In this document: positions 49,235 through 60,937 of the stretch, piece by piece
Layout of the letters: each line of letters begins with the position of its first letter
Numbering within the stretch: the stretch's first letter is position 1
Assembly: GCA_019722365.1 (NCBI GenBank)
Contig: JADFUC010001816.1
Location: 1,116,001 to 1,180,000, forward strand
DNA: 64,000 bases
Direction: 5' to 3'
Origin: Lithospermum erythrorhizon
Taxonomy: Eukaryota; Streptophyta; Magnoliopsida; Boraginales; Boraginaceae
Notes under the pieces: generated by a model
Seen by the model: the letters and a program-made list of their open reading frames with translations, nothing else
What the model was told of the DNA's origin: nothing
Database searches by the model: none
Translations under genes and position numbers: made by a program

Positions 49235-50935
49235 GCTCGGCCCGTAGTTGGGCTTGGTGAGGACTAGACATGTCTAACGACCTGCCTGTGGGCTGGGGTC
49301 CAAGCCCGGCCCACAAGCCCGGTTCTCGAGTTCGGCCCCGAACAAATTGTAGTCTCAAGAACGGCCCCTGCCCATTAAAAATGAACGGATGGGGGTAGGA
49401 TTGCTGGGCCTCGGCCCAGGCTCGGTTCACCATCCAATATTCAACCGGGTATTCGGCCCGGCCCAGTTCCGCCGATACTTCCTGCCCCTTAACAAATCCA
49501 AGGCATTGCCTACCATGGACAGCAGCGAAGACATAAAAATATACCTCATGATAAGAAGTAGGATTTCAATCTCTTTCACCTTTGATGATAAGAAGAGCAA
49601 GCTAAGAACCATTACGGTAAAACATTTGTTAATATACGTATTTATAATAAATCAAGCTTATTTACCAAATAATATATAAATAAAATCATAATATTCAATA
49701 ATATATTATCCTTCAAATCATAAAACATATTTAATTAAAAACTATTTCAAGTTGTTTGATAGATAACTTAGATTTGGTATTATTTAATATATTATCTTAT
49801 TTTGATATATTATCCTTCAAGAAATGTTGAAATGATTCTATTTAAATCATGGTGCAGTTATTAAGTATCGAGAAAGAAATGGATAATAACATAAGATTTA
49901 TTAATATATAAAGGTTGTTTTCAGGTCAACAATATCTTATTAAAAGATAAATATTCATATATTATAAAGTAATAATATTGTATTCCTAGTTATTTTAATT
50001 ATATGATGAAAGTTGTTATTTAATGTAGAATATTCTTCAACGATAATGATAAAGAAGACGGTGATATTTATATAAGATTTAACAATATATGAATAAAAGC
50101 ATTAGATGCATCAATATATTATTTAAATAATTGGACGACTTTATTATTTAACTTAAACTTTATCGACAGATAATATTTCAAATTAATATCATATGCAAAA
50201 TATATTATTTAACTCAAACTTTATTGATGAATTACGTACCATTTTAATATACTTATTTTGACATAATGCTTTTAATTATATGATAAAAGTTGTTATTTAA
50301 TATTGAATATTCCTTCAATGTACTAAATGTAACATTAAACAAATTGTATGTAATATGTTTAAGTAATTAAAAGAATTTACATACACATATTATTTTGTTA
50401 TATAGCAACAAATATTATTCGCTTATCAATATATTATTTAAGTCAAAAACTTTATCGACAATAACATTCCAAATCAGAATATGTAACAAGTAACATATAA
50501 CACTAATCTAGTTTCTGGCTCGATTGCCTGTCTTACCTTCTAATTCTGAGGTCCAAGTTCATACCTCACAATCACAAATATTTTTGAAAGTCCCCTTTAA
50601 AAAGTGGGCCTGGACTAATAGCCCAACACTAGCTTAACTGAACGGCCCTGGCCTCTGCCTGCTAGTGTGCTACATTGGGCCCATCTAGGCGACACGGGTC
50701 GGTCTCGGAAATCTCGACCCTTCGGCCCGGTTTGACAAACTCAAAGCCTCTGCATGGCCTGGCACTTGGCGACAGGCCGCTGCACTCTTGTGGGTCGTGG
50801 GGTCGACACGTCCATCACTACTTTAACGGCCGGCCTGCCTGGTGGCCTGTGTCCGCCGAAGCCGCGTGAGCCAATACGCCGGCCCGGGTTCGACCCCAGC
50901 GACGGTCCGCGCGGTTCGCACTTCACATGTTTATC
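49235..50935. mobile_element. Probable hAT-like element with GC-rich ends
   Basis: GC-rich flanks of about 270-300 bp (49240-49500 and 50600-50930), full of GGCCCGG/CCCGGCC words on both strands, bracket about 1.1 kb of very AT-rich core. This is the texture of hAT elements with clustered subterminal motifs. I could not fix the exact termini or a target duplication. Open frames in the GC-rich ends are composition artefacts. Confidence 0.4.
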
Positions 50936-50950
50936 AAGTGACTATATTTC

Positions 50951-51566
50951 GAGAAAATTGAAAAAATAGCACCCGTTTGACCAATTCTATAAAAATTAGC
51001 ACCCATCATTAATTCTTAGCATAAATGGCACTTCCACATCAATTATCTAAAATACCCCTCTAAAAAACTACCACATCATCTCTTTCCCTCACCTTACCTC
51101 CCCCACCATACCGTCACATTTCTTCATCACCCCTACCTCTCTCTCCACCGCCTAATTTCTCCCCTATTCCTCCTCCCTTAACCTGATCAAGGAAGTTCAT
51201 TAACCCCTCCCCCTCATCAAGCACCCTCCCTGTCCCATACCCCTCCCAATCGGGTGCCGATAGTTTTGCCATCGGGGGACGCACCGTGCCGGCGAGCGAG
51301 TCGCGGGGATGGCGCGCAGGGATGCATGGCGGACGGAAGCGGCCTAAGCGAGCTGCTCGACAGCTAGTGGGGCACCGGTAGTTAGTGGGAAGCATTTGCG
51401 CAAGGAGAAGCGAAGGGGCTTGGTGTTAAGATAATGCTGGTGTTAGTTTTTTAGATGTAAATATTTTACAATTTGCATTTATGCTGCTTATTTACGCTTA
51501 AGAATTGGCGACGGATGTTAGTTTTTAAAGAATGGGTCAAATAGATGCTATTTTGCCAATTTTCTC
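50951..51566. mobile_element. Non-autonomous Mutator-like element (MULE)
   Basis: A 616-bp element with terminal inverted repeats of about 32 bp (left GAGAAAATTG...AATAGCACCCGTTTGACC; right GGGTCAAATAGATGC...CAATTTTCTC). Flanked by CTATATTTC (50942-50950) and CGATATTTC (51567-51575), a 9-bp duplication with one mismatch. The core (51060-51400) changes from C/T-rich to GC-rich. A 93-residue open frame on the minus strand (51114-51395) crosses it without recognisable motifs; it could be a captured gene piece. Confidence 0.75.
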
Positions 51567-51575
51567 CGATATTTC

Positions 51576-52626
51576 TTAGAACATATTTCTGCATTGCGCT
51601 CGGTCTATACTTAGATTAGTGAATCAGACCCAAATATATGTAGTGTTAAATGTTAATGTTCTTGAATAATCATTAAATTAGGTCATTTTGTTAACTAACA
51701 TGGATTAAGTTTTTTCCTAATCAAACCATAAACATATATCTAACTAAAATAATCCATTTAACTTTATGTAACTGGCCAAACAAGTTCTAAATAAATAAAG
51801 CCTATGCTAGAAACTAATTCATAGTAATGTAATCCTCAAACACCCATGGATTAATCTAACTAGAGAAAAATGACACAAGAATAGAACTTATTTTTGTGGA
51901 GTGATTTTCATACGAAAGCCATATGAAAACCACTCCAACTAGCTAGAAACACCTCGAAAAACGCACATACATTCGGAGGAATTAGGGGTAATGGACGGTC
52001 ACCCCCTGATTTAAAAAAAAAATATAACAATTTTATATTTTTCAAAACTTATATCATTCACCCCCTTCCTCCCTTAATTTTTATATTTAAATTTAGTTAT
52101 CAAGTTAATATTAATTTTGTGACTACTCATATTATTGGATAGTATAATTAATAGGCCCAAACTTATAACTCACAAATACATGATTCAAATAAGCTTGTCA
52201 TAAATATAATAAACTACTACTTTTAACCAACGACACATTTCAGACAATTCACAAATAATCATAAGTAGTTCACCTAAATATAATAAACAATTGGTCGTAA
52301 TTTACAACTTTCAGATTTGGAAAATCGGTTTCTTCAACTCTTGGTATTGTACTTCTTCCTTACTTAATAATAATAATAATATATGGAGACACGGAGTATT
52401 ATATTGCTTAATGTATCGTACCGGTCAGATATTTTTATAATATATCTTATTGTTTTATAATTTTTTCTTTACTAAGTTTAAAATCTATTTGTTATTATAC
52501 ATATCAGATGATTTAATTTCAATTAAGTTAATTTAAAATTTAAGTCATACAGTATTATTTTATGTAATTTATGTTAGGATTATTAAATTTATTCGATATT
52601 TTATAATTTCATATTACAAATTTTAT
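51576..52626. other. AT-rich DNA before the hAT transposase remnant
   Basis: About 1 kb. TTAGGGGTAATGGACGGTCA near 51984 may be the decayed left end of the hAT element whose transposase remnant follows, because CCTCCGTCATCTCCCTA near 55160 resembles it in reverse. This pairing is weak. Nothing else was recognised. Confidence 0.35.
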
Positions 52627-55035
52627 ATGAGGAAGAACACAATTAAATCTTATTTTAAAAGAAAAGAGTATCCAAATATTGAAAGTGTCTTTGAGACGGA
52701 TCCTGCACCAACTTTGACTCCTAATATTGAACAACCACATATAGATTCTTATCAACGTGCATCAAAAATTGCTAATGGTTGAATCAATTGAGTGTGATAA
52801 ATTAGCATATAAAGTTGACCTGCGAGAACGCTTAACGCTGAAGTGTGTCCTCCATCAACAAGAAAAATGAGTCGCTTTTATATCGCATAGTTCCTCAGAT
52901 CGTGTTCAAAAACTCCAATCGATGTTACGATTGTCATTTTCGGCCGAGAATGATCGGATTTATTCAAAGATTGGCTCGAATATTCTCCTAAAAAAATCTT
53001 GCTTATTGTTTTCCATGCTAATTTTTAACTAATCAAATACAAAAGTGATAGTCTTTTACGGTGAAAGTGATTTAATACCTGAGTAAAGTCACCCGGAAAA
53101 ACTTGTGCTTTCTTGAAACACGCGAGGTTCAAACTCTAAGACATAACTCTCATTAAAAACACATCAAGAATTCATCTCAAATATTTTGAAATTCAATTGC
53201 AAAATCAATCCTCGTGAGCAAATTGCTCGAATTCCGCTTCAAAGTTGCAAAGATCAATTGATTCTCATGTAAAGCTCTCTAGTTCAGTTTCCTCGTCTTA
53301 CAGAAAAAGCCAGCGCGTGAAGTCATGACAAGAAAATAAAAGGTAATCTTTCTAGAGTTAGCCTGAAGTTTTCTTGACTTTATAATGAAAATAGAACCTC
53401 AGCATCTCCCTCATTGAGCGCTTCACACATCACCTTTAAAGTCAAAAAGGAGTATTCTTTAATCATAGCGTAGAAAGTCCGAAATTATATTCGTGAAGAA
53501 ATTGGTGATAGTAAATATTGTATTATTGTTGATGAGTTCGTAGATGAATAAAAAAGAGCAAACGGGGCGCTCTTTTAAGGTTTTGTTGACGTAGGCGATT
53601 TGTTAGAGAAAGATTTTTGGATTTAGTTCATGTTCAAGATACAAAGTCATTAAGTTTGAAATCACACATATGTGAACTTTTATCACTTCACAAACTTGAT
53701 ATTAAAAATACGTAGAGGTCAAGTGATACGACGGGGCTAGTAATACGGCGGATAATGGAACGGTCGACAAAGCTTTGATTCTTAAAGAATGCCCATTTGT
53801 GCCATTATATGTGTATTATTTTGCACTATCGCCTTCAATCGGGCATTGGTCGCCGCTTCAGATGTCATATATGTTCACTAATTCCCTTGGATAACGTAAC
53901 ATCTATTTCTTTGAAATGGGTAACCACTCCCAGTAAAGCAGACACGACCGCTATTATCTACTCAAGCCGATCGATTGGAGCAAATTCTCATTAAAAAAGT
54001 TGAAACCGGTAAAGGAAAAACCAAATCGGCACTTTAAAAAGGTACGGGACACTCACGGAGTTCTCTACTGCAATCTCCCTCATTAGTTTGCTTAATATGT
54101 ATGATGCAACTTGCTCAGTCTTGAAAGATATAATTAATGATATAAGTTGCACTTCTAGCCAAAGAAGTGAAGTCAATGGAGTTTATGATAAGATTAGTTC
54201 CTTTGAGTTCATATTTCTTTTGCATATGATGGTTGAAATATTGGAGATAACAGATGATTTATACAAAGCATTCCAACGAAAGTCTCAAGATATTGAAAAT
54301 GCTATGCATTTAGTTTTCATCAACAGCACTAACCCAATAATTAAGAGAATAGCAGACAGACCTTACTTTGTTTGATAAAGTAGTTTTGTTGCAATCATAA
54401 GATCAGATTCCCCCGATATGCAAATGATTTATAAAGTAGGAAGAGGGAGAGGTTGTATAAATGATATTTCTATGGAACATCATCTCAGAGTTGATTTTTT
54501 TAATGCTTGTATTGATTTTTAGCTTCAAGAGTTACAATCCAGATTTTGTGAAAATGTGACGGAATTGCTCATACCACCATCATTGAACTGAGGATGGATT
54601 TTTTTTCATTTAATGTCGATGATATATGCAAAGTTAGAGTCTAAATTTTATCCTACAGATTTTTACGCGCATCAAGAGTTGTCACATTTAAAATAATGAA
54701 GCTGAATCATTTCAAGATTAATTTACGCATTTTAGTGACTCAAAATGTCTCTTCAACAATTTCAGAAGTTGGGTGCAGTGGTATTGAAAAGAGACAAGCT
54801 GTGGAATATATCCGCTGATAGCTGAGCCCGATTTGGCCCCCTCACTCCTTCCTCGCTTCGTACTATATCAGTCAAGTGTTTTTCAAAGAATGAAGATTGT
54901 GAAAACGAGGTCGAGAAACAAGACGGACGATTTAATTTCCTCACGATAGTTTAGTGCTATACATCGAGAGGCGATTGCTCGTGAAGTTTTGATGCGATTT
55001 CATTATAGATGTTTTTGTTTTAAAAATAGTCGCTA
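52627..55035 (+). pseudogene. hAT transposase pseudogene (TTF/MYM-type zinc finger family)
   Basis: A decayed transposase of the plant hAT family annotated as zinc finger MYM-type 1-like. Recognisable pieces in order: an N-terminal KSYFKRKEYPN start at 52627 that meets a stop at 52780; REEIGDSKYCIIVDEFVDE near 53500; the RGQ catalytic-core segment near 53715; a long clean stretch at 54100-54375 (ATCSVLKDIINDISCTS, SSFEFIFLLHMMVEILEITD, KSQDIENAMHLV); MEHHLRVDFFNACID near 54475; and a dimerisation-end piece MKIVKTRSRNK near 54890. Multiple stops and frameshifts separate them, so it cannot encode a working enzyme. No other transposase gene was found in the window. Confidence 0.75.
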
Positions 55036-55361
55036 AGGCTACTAAAGATGTCAAACAAGAGAAAATGGGGTTTTGCTTTCTATTTCCACTAAACGTTTAT
55101 TATTTATATAGTACACTTTTTTTTATGATGAATGGTATTTTTTTTTTTTTACATTTAATCCTCCGTCATCTCCCTACATAAAATTATATCAACGTCGCTT
55201 CAAAAATAATTTATATGGAGTAATACATATATACATACGTACTAATATATAGTACTATGATATTTGAAATCATATACAACACTATATAGTTGGGAAATTA
55301 AGGGATATTTCCCATGTGCTCCTCATCATTACTATACTACACTTCTAATCAACATTGATCA

Positions 55362-58300
55362 CTATTGATCATTTCGGCCAGCACTAATAATGGAGTTGGT
55401 AGTGGAAGATGGCGAAACATAAGGGGACAAGTAAGTCATCCTGCATGCACCATATTTAAATTACGAGTCAGAAACTGTAATAACAAATGTTAATATCGTC
55501 AAGTTAATATTAGTGCACTCTAAAGATAGATTGATTTCCAATTATAATCTATTAGTTGTCCATGTCATCAATCAATTCAACTATTCAAAAATGATTATAT
55601 AAATGTATAAGAAATTGATTATGTCTGAGAACATTAAATGGTCTAATAGTTAGGAGGTCTTCCAATAATTTAGAGATCCTGGGTTCGATTCTCATTATAA
55701 GAGGGCGGTGAGTGGATTTTTTTTAAAAAAAAAAAAATTGATTATGTCGGCCCTAATAACAATTTTTAATTACAAATAGTGATTTATACAATTATCAACA
55801 TGGAGATCAACTACAGCACGCAATTCCAAATAGTAAAATAGAACATGAGCTAGCATAGCTAGCCAACATGCATATTTATTCAACTTTTAATTAACAGTGA
55901 GGAATTAATTAAGGTGGCATGCAGTGGTCGATCTTAAATTTTTGAAAACATTAAAAGAATTTATTATTCAAAATAGAATTCAATCATTTATTTATTTAAA
56001 ACTTATTAAGTTGTTTCTCAATCCTAATTTTTTTTTATTTTTTTTTTCATCTTTATCTAATATTAATTCATTCAACATTTTTATATAAAATTTTTGATTC
56101 CCACCAACACTAAACAATACTCAGTAATAAAATAAGGGGACGTCAAATGACAAGATAGAAATAGATAATTAGTGGATTAAAAAAAATCAGAGTTTATTTT
56201 TCTACGTAATATCCATAAATATAATAATATAGCATGAAATGGAGTCACAAGCTTTAAGAAATGAATTTTACACGTTTTGAAATGAAGATTAGGTAAATTA
56301 TTGTGTCCAACGAACCTTTGTCTACGCTTCTCTAGGAATCTCCCCTGTGACTTCCTTGTTGCAATTGGCTTATCTGTGTATTATTGTAACAAATAAAATA
56401 GAGACACTCCATCAAACATCTACCACTATTTTGTTAAACTGTTATCATTTGACATAGTTCAAAATGATAGATGCTTTTAAGGAAAGAATATATTAAGGAA
56501 ATAATACTTTTACATTTAAACTGTTTGATTAGTTAATATTATTATTTATCATAAATTTTGGGATGATTTTGAGTATTCTATTGCTCATTATTTGATTATT
56601 TTGATTGATTAATTGACAAATGTGATATGTGATTCTGGTATTTTTATGATTATTAGGGAAAATATGTTAATTTAAACCTAAAAAAATGCTAAAAAGAATT
56701 ACGGACCGAGTCATGTAAATTTTCGAAAGAATGAACAAAAAGTCTGATCACTGTTATTTAATAATATGGAGATACATAACAAGAATCAGTTTAGGTGTTA
56801 TCATTTGACATAGCTCAGAATGATAGATGCTCCCAAAGCAATTTGTAAATTGAGCATACGTTATATCATGTCAAGTTACCTCCATTATTGTTGAGTGGTG
56901 CAACAAATTGATGGTGGTCAATCGAAGAGGCCGTTGACTTGGAGTCATTTGATTCAGATGCTGTAATAGTTGTGGATGATTCCTTAGCGAGTTTCACTAT
57001 ATTTTCAGCCTGCGTGATTACCAGTTTATCCGTTTCAATTCTACAAATAAGACATGAAAGATGTATGAGTTAATCACACTTCATTCTAAATGATAGAATT
57101 ATTTTAAGCGCTTAAATTTCGCCAGATAATTACATCAAGTTATAGATAGTCTGAAGAAAATAATACGTTACACACGCCTCTAAATAGGGACAAATATCTT
57201 TATTCAATCATATTCTGTAGATTTTTAAAAACATCAATCTTAATATCATGTAATTAGCTTATAGCATGAATAATATATTACTTTCAAAAATTAATTTTAC
57301 ATTATGTAACCCGGATTTCATTTATAAGAAACCAATCCAACAATTATCTTCGAAATGCAACAACAAATTTTAAGAACTGTTTGGTAGAGTACTTTTATTA
57401 GGAGATCAGACTTAGAAATTTATTAAGAAGTACTGTAATAAATTGAACAACAGTCTCATGAAGCTTCAAATAAACACCCACTATATTTTCAGCCGTTCCA
57501 TTGTATAAAATAGTCGAGGGTCCATTTGACTCATTCTTGTTTCGAGAATAAGCGTTTAATCTGAAATTTCGTTTACACCCTTTACTAAGTCAATGACTGT
57601 AAAATTTTAATAGTACTAAATTTAAAGCTAAGATAATATGTACACCATACAATTTCCAGCAATACCTTTACAATAAATCCAATTTAAGCAAGATAATATA
57701 AGGGTTGGATCGTGATGCACCCTTAGCTTACCTTTATCTGTTTTCGAAATGGTTCAAAATAAAGTGCAACATTTATATATTACATATTACCTCCATTTTG
57801 AGGTAATTGGAAAGTTCAACTTATCAATAAAAAATATTCGATAGATTTTAATCATAAATTATTCTTATTTAAATACTTTGTTATTATTAGCATGCAACAT
57901 ATAAAAAACAATTATTCATTTGGAAAAAAACAGAAAAGATAGAGTAGCTAGTCAATTCATATGTGACATAGAAATTAAACAATACTTAAAAAGAAAACAT
58001 TGATAATCAATTCTGAAATCTGGTGGTCATCATTCAATTTTGAATTCAATTATTGTTATACAAATTATTTAATATTTGATGAAACTACATCAAATACTAG
58101 CAATGCTATATATATTTTCCTCCATTCTAGAAAAGATCATTGCTCCACTTTTAACTTTCATTATACTTTCATTCTTTAACAGAATATTTTTGAGCCATTA
58201 TAATGGGCTTAAAACTATATCAATAAAAAAAAACATTTGAAACTCTTTTCATCGGAGTATATTTTTATAAAATATTATACAATACAAACAAATATATTTA

Positions 58301-58737
58301 AAGTCAAAATTTGAAAGTTATAACTATAAAAAAAAGTGGACAATCTTTGTGAGATGGATGTAGTATATGTGTTAAATAAGACAGTAAAGATTGTTATTTT
58401 TAATAATTAAATATTACACTTATTTATCTTTTTGGAAACAGAGGAAGTAATTTAGTGAGCGAAACCTGTAGGTTTGGTGTTGATCTTCATTTCGAAATGA
58501 AGGAACAGACTTGACAACCCCTAGATTCATCTTAGATATACCATGTTGTATGTCTGCAAAACCTTAAAATGAAAATATATCCAAAGTATTCATCAGAATA
58601 TGATGACATATATACATCATGAACAAAAAGCTAAAGCATGCAAAACCTAGAAAGCTTAGGCCAAGTTCTAGGCACTTGGGCTTTTTTTCCATGTCGAAGA
58701 AGTCCACTTCCATTGCTGCTGCTCCAGATTTTGCCAT
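55362..58737 (-). CDS. JAZ10: JAZ10-like jasmonate ZIM-domain protein, TIFY region disrupted
   Basis: JAZ proteins repress MYC factors until jasmonate triggers COI1-dependent degradation. Minus-strand exons: 58737-58647 (MAKSGAAAMEVDFFDMEKKP, like the JAZ10 start), 58553-58466 (DIQHGISKMNLGVVKSV, the cryptic MYC2-binding region), an optional TIFY exon 57560-57482 (PSTILYNGTAENI), 57040-56880 (ITQAENIVKLAKES), 56373-56316 (Jas motif PIATRKSQGRFLEKRRQR) and 55440-55362 (SPYVSP, the X5PY tail, stop TAG). Without the TIFY exon all remaining exons join in phase, giving a JAZ with Jas but no TIFY core. Including it breaks the frame at the normal next acceptor; the frame survives only with an internal acceptor at 57009. 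The VAVF part of the TIFY domain is missing from both versions. It could be a TIFY-less isoform gene or a pseudogene. The family call is firm; the exon choice is not. Confidence 0.75.
55626..55734 (+). mobile_element. SINE, second copy of the family at 32022
   Basis: Flanked by 14-bp copies of AAATTGATTATGTC (55612-55625 and 55735-55748). It starts TGAGAACATTAAATGG, has an A box TGGTCTAATAG and a B box GGTTCGATTC, and ends GAGGGCGGTGAGTGGATTTT plus an A run. It lies in the last intron of the JAZ10-like gene. Confidence 0.85.
58117..58362. mobile_element. Stowaway-like MITE in JAZ10-like intron
   Basis: Left CCTCCATTCTAGAAAAGATC and right GACAATCTTTGTGAGATGG are imperfect inverted ends of the Stowaway type, about 245 bp apart, in the intron between 58466 and 57560. 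Divergent; termini approximate. Confidence 0.5.
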
Positions 58738-58825
58738 TGTTTTTTTCTATGTAAAGATGATTGTTTACATATATGTATGTGGTGTAGAGAATTAAGAGTA
58801 TGTGTATATATAAAAATCAATTGTG

Positions 58826-58832
58826 TTTTATA
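58826..58832 (-). promoter_or_regulatory. TATA box of JAZ10-like gene
   Basis: On the minus strand CCAATATAAAAC lies about 90 bp before the start codon at 58737. It is a plausible core promoter. Confidence 0.45.
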
Positions 58833-58866
58833 TTGGAGAGAGAATGAAATTGAGTTGATGATGAGT

Positions 58867-58872
58867 CACGTT
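58867..58872 (-). promoter_or_regulatory. T/G-box (AACGTG), possible MYC2 site
   Basis: AACGTG on the minus strand, about 130 bp before the JAZ10-like start codon. MYC2-type factors bind G-box and T/G-box motifs in jasmonate-induced JAZ promoters. A six-base match alone is weak, but position and gene identity fit. Confidence 0.4.
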
Positions 58873-60163
58873 AATTTATATAAAGATAAAATAAACCTAA
58901 GGTGGAATATTATAAATTTCGTTGTTGTTTTCGCTAAATAAAGCACGTTGGGAAAAAAATTGAGTTTGTTTCATTTTTTCCATATTGACTTTACCCCACA
59001 CCAAAAATAAATGTAAAGTAGGAATAAAATTAATTTGAACGTCCAAAATAGACACCAATAACAATAATTGGACTACAGTCCTACACCATAGATTCCAAGC
59101 AAAAAAATAAAACAAAGTCCTGTAGATGTTGGAATACATTTTTCTTAGCTTGTTGGGCTAACAGCTACTAACTTCTAACTTCATTCTCAATAGGGATTAA
59201 TGAAGTGATGAGAGCGAGGCCCTAATATCATCCAAAACTCACCTACTTGAATGATACATACAGAGCAAGTGTGAGACCATGTCAAATTGTCAATCAAGTG
59301 AATCAACCCGAAATACATATGAATCGTTTGTTAAAAGACCTGTTAAGACGATAGTTACATGATTTTTTTATAAATTAATACAATAGTATGTAATGATCGT
59401 AATGGAATTTAAGATGATACAGAACAACATATGTAATGAGAAGACATTAGACATCAAACATGCTAATCCCCTCATTATGTTTAATGCATCCATCTAATTA
59501 TTAGCGGCGACACCAAACATGCTAATCCCCCACTAGAAGCAGAACTTCAGAAGCAACACCGCTCTAGCAAGCAGCAACAGCATAACGCGCCTAAACTACA
59601 AAATCAAAATAAATGAATTAGATATTTCACGACTCTGCTTCTTAAATTAACACAGCTTTTCCACGGTGAGACTTTTCATCAACATGCACTTAAATGGCTC
59701 TCCAGCACATATTCCATGTATTGAAATATATACATGAAAATATACATTCAAATTCTTATTTAATTTAATGGCTTCCCAGTATATGCAATACACACTCAAA
59801 GTACTTATTTTATTATGCTTTACTACACTCAAACTAAAAAACATTTTGTTGGTAAACATTAACTCATGATTATTATTATACAATAAATTAACTAGCCAAG
59901 CAATAAACTACAAACATGACAATAATATGCATATATATAGTACTTATAGTAATACAGGTCTTATTAGCTATTAAAAATATAATTTTATTAAGTTTTTTTC
60001 AAACACTAAATACATTCTTTAAAAAATTATATGATTCGCCTACTAATTTTTTTATATTTTTTCTTATTTATATGATATTAAGTATTATATTAAGTATTAT
60101 CCGACCTCTTATGTAAAAATCTTGTTTACGTCATTGCTGGTATATGATACGGAGTAGGTATTA
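58873..60163. other. Intergenic between the JAZ10-like and His/Pro-rich genes
   Basis: About 1.3 kb. It should hold the distal JAZ10-like promoter and the 3' region of the next minus-strand gene. A short direct repeat, ACATGCTAATCCCC (near 59458 and 59516), is the only structure I note. No coding region could be supported. Confidence 0.4.
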
Positions 60164-60625
60164 TTACCAGCTTCTCAAAAGCGAAAAGGAACCCTCCCTT
60201 TGCCCATAACCGTCATAGCTCTGCTGATGAAAGTGTCCATGAGGTGGTGGCGGCTGTGGTGGAGTATGATGACGATCAAAGTACCCTTGGTAGCTAGGTG
60301 CTCCTACATCATGATGATGACGTCGTGGTGGTGGAGGACTATGATGTCGGTGGTGAGACGGTGGGGGTGGAGGACTATGATGTCGGTGTGGCGGTGGGGG
60401 TGGAGGAGCATGGTGACGGTGAGGTGGTGGTGGTGGTGGTGGTGGCACTGCCGAAGGAAATGCTCCATGTGATGGTCCTACACATACATATATTGGACAA
60501 TAAATAAATTAAATCACAAGACAAAATATTAAATAATCCATATATATTCTATCAATACAAATTAAAGAGAAGTAGTATCTAAAACCTGGAGGGGGAGGTC
60601 CATGATGAACATGGTGGTAACTCAT
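60164..60625 (-). CDS. Small histidine/proline-rich protein, function unknown
   Basis: Two minus-strand exons, 60625-60586 (MSYHHVHHGPPPP) and 60477-60164, separated by a 108-bp GT-AG intron and in phase, encode 117 residues. The centre repeats HRHH(A/S)PPPPP blocks four times, followed by RRHHHDVGAPSYQGYFDRHH and a Gly/Tyr-rich tail ending SLLRSW. SPPPP motifs recall extensins, but there is no signal peptide, so a wall protein is unlikely as annotated. The His clusters could bind metal ions. The start resembles small Pro-rich MSY-type plant proteins, but the Cys-rich membrane tail of the CYSTM family is absent. No family was assigned. The clean splice pair and intact frame argue for a real gene, although the repeat is low-complexity. 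Confidence 0.55.
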
Positions 60626-60937
60626 CTTGTTGAACTTTCTTTCAATTCAATTTTAATTAATAGTGAAAACTTTGTAACAAAATAGATTATATATACAGAG
60701 TACTTATGTATATTTGGTTAAACTTGCATGTATAATATGGGCAACAATAATGAAACAGCACAATCTCTTAGCTGTAGAAGGATAATTCTGATGAAGAGCT
60801 TGATTGGAAAACATTATATTCACATATGCAAACAAGAAACTAAGGTGCAGTTTAACATGCAAAAGAGCTGAGGTGTTAACTTCTCATTACGCCAAGTAGT
60901 GTTCCAGGGTAATACACATTATTGTGTTACATTTACA

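Noticed and set aside
50675..50969. Overlapping ORFs on both strands in GC-rich DNA
   Set aside because: GC-rich sequence lacks stop codons by chance; the region looks like a transposon end.
60200..60507. Plus-strand Val/Trp/Met-rich ORFs
   Set aside because: Antisense of the His/Pro-rich coding repeat; composition is a reverse-complement artefact.
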